NCBI GenBank assembly: GCA_937911865.1
Contig: CALDSK010000122.1
Span: forward strand, 1 to 35,310
Length of the DNA: 35,310 nucleotides
Reading direction: 5' to 3'
From: an uncultured Synechococcus sp.
GTDB taxonomy: Bacteria; Cyanobacteriota; Cyanobacteriia; Phormidesmidales; Phormidesmidaceae
Part shown: piece by piece, positions 1 through 8,520 of the stretch
Position numbering within the stretch: the first letter of the stretch is position 1
Layout of the letters: every line of letters begins with the position of its first letter
Program-made: the position numbers and the translations under genes
Notes under the pieces: generated by a model
What the model saw: only the letters and a program-made list of their open reading frames with translations
Told to the model about the DNA's origin: nothing
Databases searched by the model: none

Positions 1-1121
1 TGAATGCGATCCAGCGCCGCTGTGATTTCTACACGAACGTCAAATTCACTTTCTGTGTCGGTAGCTTTTGTGAGTGGCTCTATTGCGCTGGTGTCACCTA
101 GCTCATTCAGGTAACGTGCTGCTCGCCATCTAACCAAGCCAGACACATCGCCCAAGGCTGTGATCATAGCTTCGGTAGCTTCCGTATTTCCTAAATCGCT
201 CAGCGCATCTCCGGCTGTTCGGCGTACGATTGGCGATGCATCTTTTAACAGCACTTGGGAGAGTGGTTCAACGGCGTCGGCTCTTTCACTGCCGCCTAGC
301 AGGGCCGCCGCCCATCGACGAATCGTGGCACGCTCGTCTGTGAGAGCTGTTGCGATCGCTTCAAACGTTTCTTCATCCACTTCAATTTTCTGGATAGCTT
401 TGAGTCTTTGTTTCCAGTCTGTCTGTTGAAGCGCAGTGAGAAGTTCTTTTTTGGATTGTTGAGTAGCCAGTGGTGTTGTGTCTGCGCTAATCGCACGCTG
501 TTCTATGGCGGCGAGTTCTGTTGCGTCGATGAGTGTGTCCAGTTCAGTGGCAATTTGAGCTGCGATCGCGTCTACATCACCAAACTGTGGCTGATACGGT
601 GCCCAAATGCGTTCGGCAACGTAGTTGGCATTGGTGGCTGCGATCGCGCGTTGTAATGCCTGATTGAACCGCTCCGGCAGGGCCACCCGCGCCTGCTGCG
701 AGTCATTTATTACCCGCACTTGCACCGGAATCCCCCGAAACTTTTGAATGGCGACTTCTACCTGGCCAAAATTCTGAACGGTCTTATTTTTGGAATTTCC
801 TTCGGTATTTTCTTTTTGCTTAACCGAATCTGCTAGATGCTCATTGACTGCTGATTCTGAACCATCTGCCAACCCTAGTACGCTACCTGCTGTTGTTAAA
901 ATTGGCGGCCACTCTGCACCGCCCTTGCGCGTTAGCGTAACAAAGTCACTCATGGCAAAGACGGACTGAATACCTTCTATCGCCAGTAAATTCTGGAAAA
1001 CCGCCGGAGCGTCTGTAGGTTCACCAAGCTTTAGAGTGAGTGGACGATCGCTGGCTTGAGTATCTAAATTCAGCTTCATACAGTTCGGACTAGGCGTGGT
1101 CTCTATGGAACGCAGTTTCAT
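1..1121 (-). CDS. CvfC-like protein: Nfu/NifU N-terminal domain plus HEAT repeats (3' end cut by window)
   Basis: The reading frame opens with ATG at 1121 (MKLRSIETTPSPNCMKLNL) and stays open to base 1, so only the C-terminus is missing. Residues 1-90 match the Nfu/NifU N-terminal domain: a TPSPNCMKLNL opening, then IEGIQSVFAMSDFVTLTRK. The classical Nfu CxxC iron-sulfur domain is not seen. Residues about 225-370 are HEAT/PBS-lyase-type repeats, with recurring blocks such as IRRWAAALLG, IVRRTAGDALSDLG and LVRWRAARYLNELGD. Nfu_N followed by HEAT repeats is the layout of the 'conserved virulence factor C' (CvfC) family of Firmicutes and cyanobacteria. Its biochemical role is unsettled; scaffolding or iron-sulfur-related binding is an inference. 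It reads away from the 1786 gene, with 660 bases of gene-free DNA between. Family call fairly sure, function not. Confidence 0.8.
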   Translation of the reverse strand, partial: MKLRSIETTPSPNCMKLNLDTQASDRPLTLKLGEPTDAPAVFQNLLAIEGIQSVFAMSDFVTLTRKGGAEWPPILTTAGSVLGLADGSESAVNEHLADSVKQKENTEGNSKNKTVQNFGQVEVAIQKFRGIPVQVRVINDSQQARVALPERFNQALQRAIAATNANYVAERIWAPYQPQFGDVDAIAAQIATELDTLIDATELAAIEQRAISADTTPLATQQSKKELLTALQQTDWKQRLKAIQKIEVDEETFEAIATALTDERATIRRWAAALLGGSERADAVEPLSQVLLKDASPIVRRTAGDALSDLGNTEATEAMITALGDVSGLVRWRAARYLNELGDTSAIEPLTKATDTESEFDVRVEITAALDRI

Positions 1122-1785
1122 GGGATGTCTTGAGCAGCAAAGCTCAGTCTACCGAAAACTATCTAAGATTTTCCAGTCAAGCACTGTACTCTCTGGGGTT
1201 TCGTCCTTCTAAAGGAGACTACCTGGCCAATGTCTTTTACTGTTTGTGTCCTACTGTTTGCGTTCTACCTGTGCAACAACTCTCTTTCGCTCAGTCTGAA
1301 GTGCTCGTTTGAGGCGTAAAACACGCTTCTACTCCCCTTCTACTCAACGTAAACCGCTGCTTGATGCAAGTTGCTTTCTGGCTATGTTTCTGGTCATGTC
1401 TCTCTTGATGTAACGCCTTGATGTAACGGTTTGTTGCATAGCCAGATGCATCAGCCCCAAAAAAATAAACCGGTACGTGTATCCAGACACCAAATCTTAC
1501 GTTATGTATGGCGAGGCTTTTAGGGCTACCGAGTCGCGTTATTACGCCTTTTGTATCAGGAATATCTTCAATTCTACTTAGAAAAAATAATCAAACAGGA
1601 GTGTTCTCCTAACCTTTCTGACAAATTTGGACAGTTATAAATTCTTTCAATGCTCAACCTGCGTCACCTCCAAAATTCCAATAGCTTATCCCTGCATACC
1701 ACGATAGATTGACCTTGCTCCTGAAAGTCTCTCTACATAGCGGTGCGATCGCCTCTCGGTACATCTCTCTAGGAGACTTCTTTTT
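1122..1785. other. Gene-free region between divergent genes
   Basis: This stretch separates the divergent CvfC-like gene and the 1786 gene, so it should hold promoters for both. No credible coding sequence is seen; the only open frame (about 60 codons from 1130) lacks any recognisable family. It carries a 2 x 13-base tandem repeat (cttgatgtaacgc / cttgatgtaacgg, 1404-1429). A HIP1 site lies at 1744-1751. A usable Shine-Dalgarno (aggaga, about 1771-1776) lies before the ATG at 1786. No convincing -35/-10 pair or riboswitch was found. Confidence 0.5.
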
Positions 1786-4443
1786 ATGCCATCACTGGTC
1801 AACAGCGTCGATCAAATCATTTTTCACTTCGACGGCAACAACAACGATCCTGACGATATTGCGGCACTTCCGGTCGCAGCTGCGATCGCTAAATCAGCCA
1901 ATCTTCAAGACAAAACAACCTTCTTTTATGGCAACAACCTCAGCGAACCCAACAGCAGCAGCCAAGTTCAAAAGATGCGAGACAGCGCTGAGTTTGCAGA
2001 AAAGCTTGGCATCGACACACACAGCTATCAAGACGGCATTGATAAAACAACTAATGAGTTAGTTGAAATCCTCAACTCTGGGCAAAAAGTGCTGGCGATT
2101 GAGGGTGGGCCTATGGAGGCTATCTATCGTGCCTTGGAAAAAACTAGCGCAGCCAATAGAAGCAACCTCACGCTGGTATCCCACTCTAGCTGGAATGAAG
2201 ATCGCGATAAAGGCAGTCGCCCAGGTGGGGGTAAGCCGAGAACCTGGGACGATATTCGTAGCGATTTCTCAGAAGTCACGCAGATTGATATCAAAGATCA
2301 AAACGGTGCTACCAATGCCGGATTCAACAATGCAGATTGGGATTGGTTAGATAAAACAGACAATCCGGTCTTGAAAGAGGCGCGTGAAAAAATGCGCAAT
2401 GCGGGTGGGAAAAAAGCCGACGATCCCTCAGATGCTGGCATGCTGTTCTATGCCATCACGGGTCAGCAAGATGCCGATCCCAACGATGCCAAAACCTTTT
2501 TTGACCAAAATCCGCCTACCTTTGGGTCTGCGCCGCCCAATCCGGGGCCTACGCCGCCATCTCCGCCATCTCCGCCTTCTAATAGTGATGCGGTATACCT
2601 TGGCGAAAACGGTGACATTGTCTTAGAGGCTGAAAACGCTGAGCTGGAGGGCAACTGGAAAAACACCCGGATACAGGGTAAAGATGCCATCCTCTACGAT
2701 GGCCCCAATTCATTTGGCAAAGTTCCTGCGGGGCAAACTTTAAGCTATACCTTCGAAACAGATGAGTCAGGTAAGTATGGCATTGCCCTGCATTCCGCCC
2801 GCGATAAAAGCGCGATGGATGAGTTTAGAAACGACTTAGGTAACGATGCTTTCATTGCCCTTGAAGAGGTTGCCACGGGTAAGGTTATTCAAGCGCCCAC
2901 TAAGCTGTTTACCGGCTTTGGCAGTGCTAATAATGAACTTCGCTGGGGTAGCACTTTCGACAAACACGATGCTAAGTCACCGGCTCAAGTGTCGTTAAAA
3001 GCCGATACTCAATATCGTTTGCTGGTGTCTGGTCGTTCGGATGGTTTTGTGATCGATCGGATTACGCTTAGCAACGGTGGCTTTCTTAAAGATGCCAATG
3101 CGCCTGTTTCTAAGTCGAAAGGCGATACACCTGCACCGAGCCCAACCCCGACGCCTCCCGATCCAACCCCTGATCCAACGCCCGATCCGACACCTGGTCC
3201 AACCCCAACTCCTGCCGAGCCCTCAATTACATTCTCTTTGGTGAATGCTGATACGGATGAGATTGTTGAAGGGTATGAAGATATTGGTGCGAAGAGCACG
3301 ATTGATTTAAAGGGACTCGATTTAGAGAACTACAGTCTGGTAGCACAGGTGGATGATAGTGATGCTAGTACCAGTAAGGTACAGAGCATCAAGTTTGAGT
3401 CAAGCTCGGGCACCCAGATTGAGAGCATTAAGCCCTATGCGCTGTCTGGTGATACTGCGGGTGATTTTGATGGCCAGGCTGCAGATGAGGGAGATTACCA
3501 GCTGAAAGCGATCGCCTACTCGAATACGGGCGGTAAAGGCCAGGTTGTCGCAACCGAAACGCTTAACTACACCATTACCGATTCCACGGGGACACCGACT
3601 CCGACACCGCCTGCGCCAGAGCCCCCAGCAGCCGAAGAGCCGATTACGTTTGCGCTGGTCAACGCTGACACCGATAAGGTGGTGAAAGGCTTTGAAGATC
3701 TCTCAGACAGCGGCACCATTGACCTATCGGGGCTAGACCTGGAAAAGTATAATTTGGTTGCTCAAGTGAAAGACGGCAGCGCTGTTAAAAGCGTCAAGTT
3801 TGAATCTGGCCTGGGCGATCGCATAGAAAATGTTGAACCCTATGCTTTGTTTGGCGATATCGAAGGCGATTTCATGGGCAAGTCGCCGCGCCCTGGCAGC
3901 TACAGTGTAAAAGCCACCGCCTATACAAAATCTGGGGGCAAAGGTGAGGCAATTGCCACCTCTACCACAGAGTTTACTGTTGCGGCACCTAGCGCGGCAG
4001 CAACAAAACCAATGGCGGCGATCGCACAGCAAAACACCAGCTCTCTTGCCGATCTTGGTATGGTCTCTAGCTTGGATATGATAGAGCCTGCTGCAGAGGA
4101 AGCTCAGGCAATGCCTATGAATAATTCTTCAGGGCAGCCTATGCAAGCAGTTGCAGGCGACACTACCTTGATAGGCGCGGGCCTTGGCGTAGAGCTGGGC
4201 GCTCAGCAGCTAGATAGCGGAGAAAGCGGCCTGTTTGCTGGCGAGGAGGAGACTCTGTTTGCGCTGGGCAATGCTGATGGCATCTCTTATGACGGTGACT
4301 ATTCTTTAGGTGCTTTCTCTCAAGGAGATACACAGAGTAAGGTGAAGCCTTTCTCTGATGCTTCAAGCGATCGTGAGTTGATGGGTGTGGCTAAGAATGG
4401 AGAAGAGCTTGTGCTAGAAAGTACGGCTGCTTCGTTTGTATAG
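1786..4443 (+). CDS. Modular protein: nucleoside-hydrolase-like domain, carbohydrate-binding-like domain, two Ig-like repeats
   Basis: The protein has 885 residues. Residues about 8-240 begin FHFDGNNNDPDDIAALP, an Asp cluster that resembles the metal-binding loop of nucleoside-hydrolase-fold proteins, and end with SDAGMLFYAITGQQDADPND. A Pro-rich linker (about 245-268) leads to a beta-rich domain (270-440) resembling CBM6/35 or malectin modules (IVLEAENAELEG near its start, FVIDRITLSNGG at its end). After a Pro/Thr linker come two homologous Ig-like repeats (about 477-597 and 618-732). They share an ITF(S/A)LVNADTD opening, a PYAL(S/F)GD core and a GGKG(Q/E) turn, a repeat type often attached to malectin and CBM domains. 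The tail (735-885) is acidic and low-complexity. There is no N-terminal signal peptide, so export, if any, must use another route. Sugar or nucleoside binding is inferred; substrate unknown. RBS aggaga supports this start. Confidence 0.7.
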   Translation: MPSLVNSVDQIIFHFDGNNNDPDDIAALPVAAAIAKSANLQDKTTFFYGNNLSEPNSSSQVQKMRDSAEFAEKLGIDTHSYQDGIDKTTNELVEILNSGQKVLAIEGGPMEAIYRALEKTSAANRSNLTLVSHSSWNEDRDKGSRPGGGKPRTWDDIRSDFSEVTQIDIKDQNGATNAGFNNADWDWLDKTDNPVLKEAREKMRNAGGKKADDPSDAGMLFYAITGQQDADPNDAKTFFDQNPPTFGSAPPNPGPTPPSPPSPPSNSDAVYLGENGDIVLEAENAELEGNWKNTRIQGKDAILYDGPNSFGKVPAGQTLSYTFETDESGKYGIALHSARDKSAMDEFRNDLGNDAFIALEEVATGKVIQAPTKLFTGFGSANNELRWGSTFDKHDAKSPAQVSLKADTQYRLLVSGRSDGFVIDRITLSNGGFLKDANAPVSKSKGDTPAPSPTPTPPDPTPDPTPDPTPGPTPTPAEPSITFSLVNADTDEIVEGYEDIGAKSTIDLKGLDLENYSLVAQVDDSDASTSKVQSIKFESSSGTQIESIKPYALSGDTAGDFDGQAADEGDYQLKAIAYSNTGGKGQVVATETLNYTITDSTGTPTPTPPAPEPPAAEEPITFALVNADTDKVVKGFEDLSDSGTIDLSGLDLEKYNLVAQVKDGSAVKSVKFESGLGDRIENVEPYALFGDIEGDFMGKSPRPGSYSVKATAYTKSGGKGEAIATSTTEFTVAAPSAAATKPMAAIAQQNTSSLADLGMVSSLDMIEPAAEEAQAMPMNNSSGQPMQAVAGDTTLIGAGLGVELGAQQLDSGESGLFAGEEETLFALGNADGISYDGDYSLGAFSQGDTQSKVKPFSDASSDRELMGVAKNGEELVLESTAASFV

Positions 4444-4462
4444 GTGGTAGAAAGTGCATAAC

Positions 4463-4493
4463 CTGTAAGGCCGTTGTTGAAGCGGCCTTACAG
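4463..4493. terminator. Hairpin between convergent genes
   Basis: CTGTAAGGCCG (4463-4473) pairs perfectly with CGGCCTTACAG (4483-4493) across a 9-base loop. It starts 20 bases after the stop of the 1786 gene and overlaps the stop codon of the convergent metalloenzyme gene (4488-4490), so it could end transcription in both directions. No U-run follows on either strand, which weakens the intrinsic-terminator reading. Confidence 0.5.
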
Positions 4494-5528
4494 CACTGCC
4501 AAGATCTGAGGCGCAATACTGGTTAAGTCTTTTGATTTTGAAAATGATTGTGCCTGTGGCCCAATGGCTATCAGCGGTACCTTGTTCAAGGTATGGCGTT
4601 TGGTTGAAAGGTCTTCTATGTTGCCGTGATCGCTCGTAATCACTAGCGTGACGTGGGCTGGTAGATGTGCGATCACACTTTCCAAAAAGCGATCGATTCT
4701 CTGCATGCAGGCCACGGCCTGGTTCCAATCCTGTGCGTGACCTGCGTAGTCGCTCAGATAGCACTCAAACAGAGTGACGCCATAGCGATCGCTTAATCGT
4801 GCCAAACGTTCTCCGGCTACGGCTGGTGTAATGGGCGCTCTTGCCCCGTTTTGCTTGAGCGATCGCGCATTCCTTGCAGGCGGCACCGCGCCGACAATGT
4901 CCCAAAAGATAGCTTCTCCCTGTTCATATTCGTACTGCATTCTAAATGGCAGGCCCGCAGAGAGATTGAGCAGAGTACAAACAGAATAGCGTCGCTTGCG
5001 GGCTGCGATCGCGTAAAAGTATTCAGGCGAGTAAGCGTTGGCTAACGTTGCGGTTCTGTTGAGTGCGATCGCTTTAGAAAACAATCCGTACTGATCAATG
5101 AGCTGTCGCAAAGACCCGTTTGCAAAGCCTGACTGATGCCGACCCAAAAACTTTGCGGCATTCTGCCCGGTATAAATGGTCGTTTGCCCCGAAGCGCTCT
5201 GTGGCAATCCTTCTACGCCCAGCGTGGCGTCGATCGGCTTTAGTGTGACGTTAGCAGTTGTTAGCGCCGCTCCTTTTAGCAGCCGCTGTCCCAAATAGTC
5301 AGACAGAAAAGGCATTGCCTGTGGCTGCGATAGCGGGTTGGATTGATTGACTTCGCCCAGTCCAACCCCATCTAAAAACACCAGCAAAATATTAGATTGG
5401 CTGTGAGACTGATTCTCAGGCCGGCTATGGGATAGCCCCGAGCGTTGACTTCTTATCTCTTGCTGCACGCTTGCTGGGTGCGCAGTCTGTAGGTGCGCAG
5501 TCTGTTGAGAGGTAACGTGTTGAGTCAA
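4488..5528 (-). CDS. Alkaline-phosphatase-superfamily metalloenzyme
   Basis: The protein has 346 residues. After a Gln/Ser-rich N-terminus of about 45 residues, ILLVFLDGVGLGEVN carries the first metal-binding Asp of the alkaline phosphatase/phosphoglycerate mutase fold. ASGQTTIYTGQNAAK holds the expected nucleophile (Thr/Ser) region. YLSDYAGHAQDW and ITSDHGNIEDLSTKRHTLNKVPL supply the distal Asp/His metal ligands, as in cofactor-independent phosphoglycerate mutase and related metalloenzymes. It is shorter than true iPGM (about 510 residues) and lacks the inserted domain, so glycolytic mutase activity is unlikely. A phosphatase or phosphotransferase on an unknown small substrate is the best guess. 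The N-terminal extension includes a short in-frame repeat (QTAH twice), so the real start could be nearer ILLVFLDG. Superfamily confident, substrate unknown. Confidence 0.78.
   Translation of the reverse strand: MTQHVTSQQTAHLQTAHPASVQQEIRSQRSGLSHSRPENQSHSQSNILLVFLDGVGLGEVNQSNPLSQPQAMPFLSDYLGQRLLKGAALTTANVTLKPIDATLGVEGLPQSASGQTTIYTGQNAAKFLGRHQSGFANGSLRQLIDQYGLFSKAIALNRTATLANAYSPEYFYAIAARKRRYSVCTLLNLSAGLPFRMQYEYEQGEAIFWDIVGAVPPARNARSLKQNGARAPITPAVAGERLARLSDRYGVTLFECYLSDYAGHAQDWNQAVACMQRIDRFLESVIAHLPAHVTLVITSDHGNIEDLSTKRHTLNKVPLIAIGPQAQSFSKSKDLTSIAPQILAVL
5466..5508. repeat. 2 x 15-base tandem repeat inside CDS
   Basis: The unit ggtgcgcagtctgt plus one base occurs twice in a row between about 5477 and 5506. 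On the minus strand it encodes the repeated QTAH of the metalloenzyme's poorly conserved N-terminus, and it keeps the frame. Confidence 0.5.
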
Positions 5529-5698
5529 TAGGCCTCCGCTATATCAGGCAGCGCTCTGCTGCTGAATGACGATTCTCTCGGTTACAGATATCTGTTACGG
5601 GGAACCGTGATGAAGTGAGCAAAGCGCTGTCCTGATTGCTCAGCCGCTTTCACTGACTATTTTAGAGGTTATGTCACCTTTGGATAGTCTTACAGGCA

Positions 5699-5731
5699 TT
5701 TCAAAGGCAGTTCAAAGGCGTTTCAAAGGCC
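5699..5731. repeat. 3 x 11-base tandem repeat at a gene end
   Basis: Three units (tttcaaaggca, gttcaaaggcg, tttcaaaggcc) lie end to end. The third contains the stop codon (tca, 5723-5725) of the minus-strand exported protein. Repeat expansion seems to have occurred exactly at the 3' end of the gene. Confidence 0.7.
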
Positions 5732-6712
5732 GAACAGTATCTGTTTGATAGCGTCGTTCGGCACACCGGTCGCTAAAAAGTTTGCAGTATCTGCAAACAA
5801 AGACGGCTCAAAGCCTGTTTCCGGTTCAAATTCGCCATTGACGATTGCTCGCTTGTAAAGGCCTTCTAGCAATCGTAAGTCGTTGACAATAGTAGATTGC
5901 TCATTCCTTTCTAGCGTTGAAAAGCGCTCATAAACTAGCGCGATAAATGCATCGACTGCTTCCTCATCGCCTGAGTTTGTATCGATAAGATCGAGCTGTT
6001 CGTAGAAATCGGGGGCTTCAAATAGCATCTCTGCGTAGGTAGCGACGCGAGCTAAATATGATGCCGGGCGGCCAGGTGACTGTTCTGTTGCGAGGTCTAA
6101 AAATGATAGGGCTTCTTCATAGCGATCCTGGTTAAATCGCTCGTGGGCAAAAATCAGCAGGCGCTCGTAGTAGTCAGCGACTCGTGCTTTGAGTAAAAAA
6201 TCTACAGGGGCTGCTTCGCCACCCTTTGAGGCTGTATCGGCTTCAAAAACCAGACGATAGGTGCCTGTTTCGGGTAACGAAAAGACTAAATGCGACCCTT
6301 CTGTTTCTTGAAAGTCAAAATCTTCAGGGTAGTCATATCGTTCTTGTAGCTTCTGTCCTGCCGGGCTGTACAGCTCGACTATCGACTCTATCATCGGCGA
6401 ATAGTTGTTTTCTAAACTATCGCTTTCTGCATTATCTTCTATGTAGAGAACTAAAAGCTCGTTGGCATTTCCAACAAAGGTGTATTCGCGAGCGATCGCA
6501 CCTGATGCGGCCGCTAGTCGCTCTTCAATACTGACTCTTAGCTCTGCTGATACATCTGACGGCTGCTCAGGACTCACGGTCACGGCATTAGCGCTGCCTG
6601 CTGTCGTCTGAAGTCTCTGTAGTTTGGCCGTCGGTAGTTCAGCCGCGTAGGTTCCCTGTGGTAGCAACAGCGTGGTCCCTATTAGGGCCCATAAACTTGC
6701 AAAACGTTTCAT
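5723..6712 (-). CDS. Exported protein with pre-peptidase-like and TPR-like regions
   Basis: The 329-residue protein starts with a typical Sec signal peptide (MKRFASLWALIGTTLLL, then a cleavage-like TYAAE near residue 24), so it is probably periplasmic or outside the cell. Residues about 60-175 are beta-rich and end in VFSLPETGTYRLVFEAD. This resembles the pre-peptidase C-terminal (PPC) fold, whose hallmark is a conserved GTY strand. Residues about 180-235 (ERFNQDRYEEALSFLDLATEQSPGRPASYLARVATYAE) read as one or two TPR-like helical pairs. The rest is helical with no recognised motif. An AAGGAG Shine-Dalgarno sits about 9 bases before the ATG. No enzyme motif is visible, and a role in protein or cell-envelope interaction is only an inference. 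Confidence 0.6.
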   Translation of the reverse strand: MKRFASLWALIGTTLLLPQGTYAAELPTAKLQRLQTTAGSANAVTVSPEQPSDVSAELRVSIEERLAAASGAIAREYTFVGNANELLVLYIEDNAESDSLENNYSPMIESIVELYSPAGQKLQERYDYPEDFDFQETEGSHLVFSLPETGTYRLVFEADTASKGGEAAPVDFLLKARVADYYERLLIFAHERFNQDRYEEALSFLDLATEQSPGRPASYLARVATYAEMLFEAPDFYEQLDLIDTNSGDEEAVDAFIALVYERFSTLERNEQSTIVNDLRLLEGLYKRAIVNGEFEPETGFEPSLFADTANFLATGVPNDAIKQILFGL

Positions 6713-7057
6713 TGTGACGATTCTCCTTAGGACGCGTACTAAACCGCACCGTTTGTCGCTATTTCCCTTTCAAGGAAGTTCTATAGCTAGTGCTGTGCGT
6801 AGCAAATGTACTTAGGGTCTCTGTCAGCGATATAAAACGCAAGCGCGATCTAGTGAAATCTATCGAACTTATCGAATGTTTTACACTAAGCTGATTCGTT
6901 AAACAGTTCCGTTAAAAAGCCTGTAGCGAAAGCTTATGGCAGTCCTCTGTAGAAACACGGAAGAAAGAAACATGGAAGAAACCGGGCTTAATTTGAGATA
7001 TGCGATCGCATCTCATCATCCTACTGGGTTGTGGTGTGGCGGTGCAGATAGCTCTTG
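6713..7057. other. Gene-free region with a short tandem repeat
   Basis: This lies between the exported-protein gene (promoter side) and the end of trmFO; both genes read leftward. It holds a 2 x 15-base repeat (gaaacacggaagaaa / gaaacatggaagaaa, 6952-6981) and a HIP1 site within the 12-base palindrome atgcgatcgcat near 7000-7011. No coding frame, RNA gene or clear terminator was found. Confidence 0.45.
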
Positions 7058-8503
7058 CTAGGGCATTAACACAGAGTCTTTTTCTATTGTTTTATCTCGT
7101 TTCTCAGCCTGCATTTTTTCTTCAATACTGACTGCTGTTTCTGTCAAAGAGAAATTGTTTTCTTGCGCCCAGGTTTTAAGGTCGTTGAAGGCGCGATCGC
7201 GATACTGGCCATATCGTTCTCTCTTATTTCTGACCCGCTTGGTCAACGCTGGAATAATCCCCATGTTCGGCGGCATGGGCTGAAAGTGCTTGGGTTCTGC
7301 TGAGCTAATGAAGTCTATGAGGGCACCTAGCATGGTGGTGACTGGTAGTGCTATGGGTGCTTGCCCCAAGGCGATGCGAGCGGCGTTAGTACCGGCTAAC
7401 CATCCACCTGCGATCGCCGCGGTATATCCTTCAGTCCCTACCAGCTGCCCGGCTGCTAACAGCGTCGGCCGCGACTTAAACTGCAACGAATTGTTCAACA
7501 GCTCCGGCGAATTAATAAATGTATTGCGATGCATGACGCCCATGCGCACAAACTCTGCATTCTCTAACCCCGGAATCATTTTGAACACGCGCTTTTGTTC
7601 GCCCCAGCGCAGATTTGTTTGAAAGCCCACCATATTCCACAGCTGCCCGGCCTTATCTTCTTGCCGTAGCTGCACCACGGCGTAGGGCTTATGCACCTTA
7701 TTCTCTGGCGCGTCAAATGCCCCATACTTCTCTGTATCAAACAGACCCACCGGTTTCAGTGGCCCATAGCGCATCGTCTCAATTCCCCGCTTTGCCATCT
7801 CCTCAATCGGCAAACAGGCTTCAAAACACTTCGCCGTCTCTCGCTCAAAGTCTTTTATTTCCGCCTGCTCTGCCGCACACAGCGCGTCGTAAAAAGCTAA
7901 ATACTGTTCTTTATCCATCGGACAGTTCAGATACGCTGCCTCTCCCCGGTCGTATCGGGAGGCCATAAATGCAATGTCCTGGTTGATCGACTCGCCGACG
8001 ATAATTGGGCTAGCGGCATCAAAAAAGCTCATGTAGGCTTGGCCTGCAAACCGCTCTAGGTCTTCACTTAGCGATTCGCTCGTCAACGGCCCGGTTGTCA
8101 GTACAGTGATGCCATCTTCAGGAATCCGTAGCACCTCATCCCGACGCAGCTCTACTAGCGGATGACTCTCCAGCGCCATCGTCAAATCCTGCCCAAATAC
8201 GCCACGGTCCACAGCTAGCGCCCCACCCGCCGGTACCGAATGCTCATCGGCTTTGCCAATAACGACTGACCCCAGCCGCCGTAGCTCCTCATGCAGCAGT
8301 CCCGAGGCCCGGTCCGTTCCCATCGCCCCAAAAGAATTACTGCATACCAGCTCCGCCAAATGCTCTGAGTGATGCGCAGGTGACTTTTTAACAGGCCGCA
8401 TCTCATGCAGAACGACTGGCACCCCAGCCCGTGCTATCTGCCAAGCTGCTTCTGTCCCGGCTAGGCCACCCCCAATGACATGAATCGGCTGCTGCTCACT
8501 CAT
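7058..8503 (-). CDS. trmFO: Methylenetetrahydrofolate-tRNA-(uracil-5-)-methyltransferase TrmFO
   Basis: TrmFO makes 5-methyluridine at position 54 of tRNA, using methylenetetrahydrofolate and FAD. The N-terminus [18 protein letters not shown] is the FAD-binding GxGxxG loop. [26 protein letters not shown] is the family signature and contains one of the two catalytic-region cysteines; [11 protein letters not shown] holds the other. The C-terminus has [10 protein letters not shown] and the [14 protein letters not shown] motif. From the ATG at 8503 ([12 protein letters not shown]) the protein has 481 residues. An upstream in-frame ATG at 8527 overlaps the stop codon of the DUF3644-like gene (ATGCTAG) and would add eight residues; homology favours 8503. 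It is a housekeeping gene, directly downstream of the foreign-looking cluster and possibly co-transcribed with it. Confidence 0.95.
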   Translation of the reverse strand: MSEQQPIHVIGGGLAGTEAAWQIARAGVPVVLHEMRPVKKSPAHHSEHLAELVCSNSFGAMGTDRASGLLHEELRRLGSVVIGKADEHSVPAGGALAVDRGVFGQDLTMALESHPLVELRRDEVLRIPEDGITVLTTGPLTSESLSEDLERFAGQAYMSFFDAASPIIVGESINQDIAFMASRYDRGEAAYLNCPMDKEQYLAFYDALCAAEQAEIKDFERETAKCFEACLPIEEMAKRGIETMRYGPLKPVGLFDTEKYGAFDAPENKVHKPYAVVQLRQEDKAGQLWNMVGFQTNLRWGEQKRVFKMIPGLENAEFVRMGVMHRNTFINSPELLNNSLQFKSRPTLLAAGQLVGTEGYTAAIAGGWLAGTNAARIALGQAPIALPVTTMLGALIDFISSAEPKHFQPMPPNMGIIPALTKRVRNKRERYGQYRDRAFNDLKTWAQENNFSLTETAVSIEEKMQAEKRDKTIEKDSVLMP

Positions 8504-8520
8504 TGTGTTACTTACACTTA

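Noticed and set aside
1130..1312. Open frame of 60 codons in the gene-free region after the CvfC-like gene
   Set aside because: Unusual composition, no family likeness and no ribosome site; the region behaves as intergenic DNA.
4488..5528. Assignment of the metalloenzyme as phosphoglycerate mutase GpmI
   Set aside because: It is about 160 residues too short and lacks the phosphotransferase insertion domain of GpmI.
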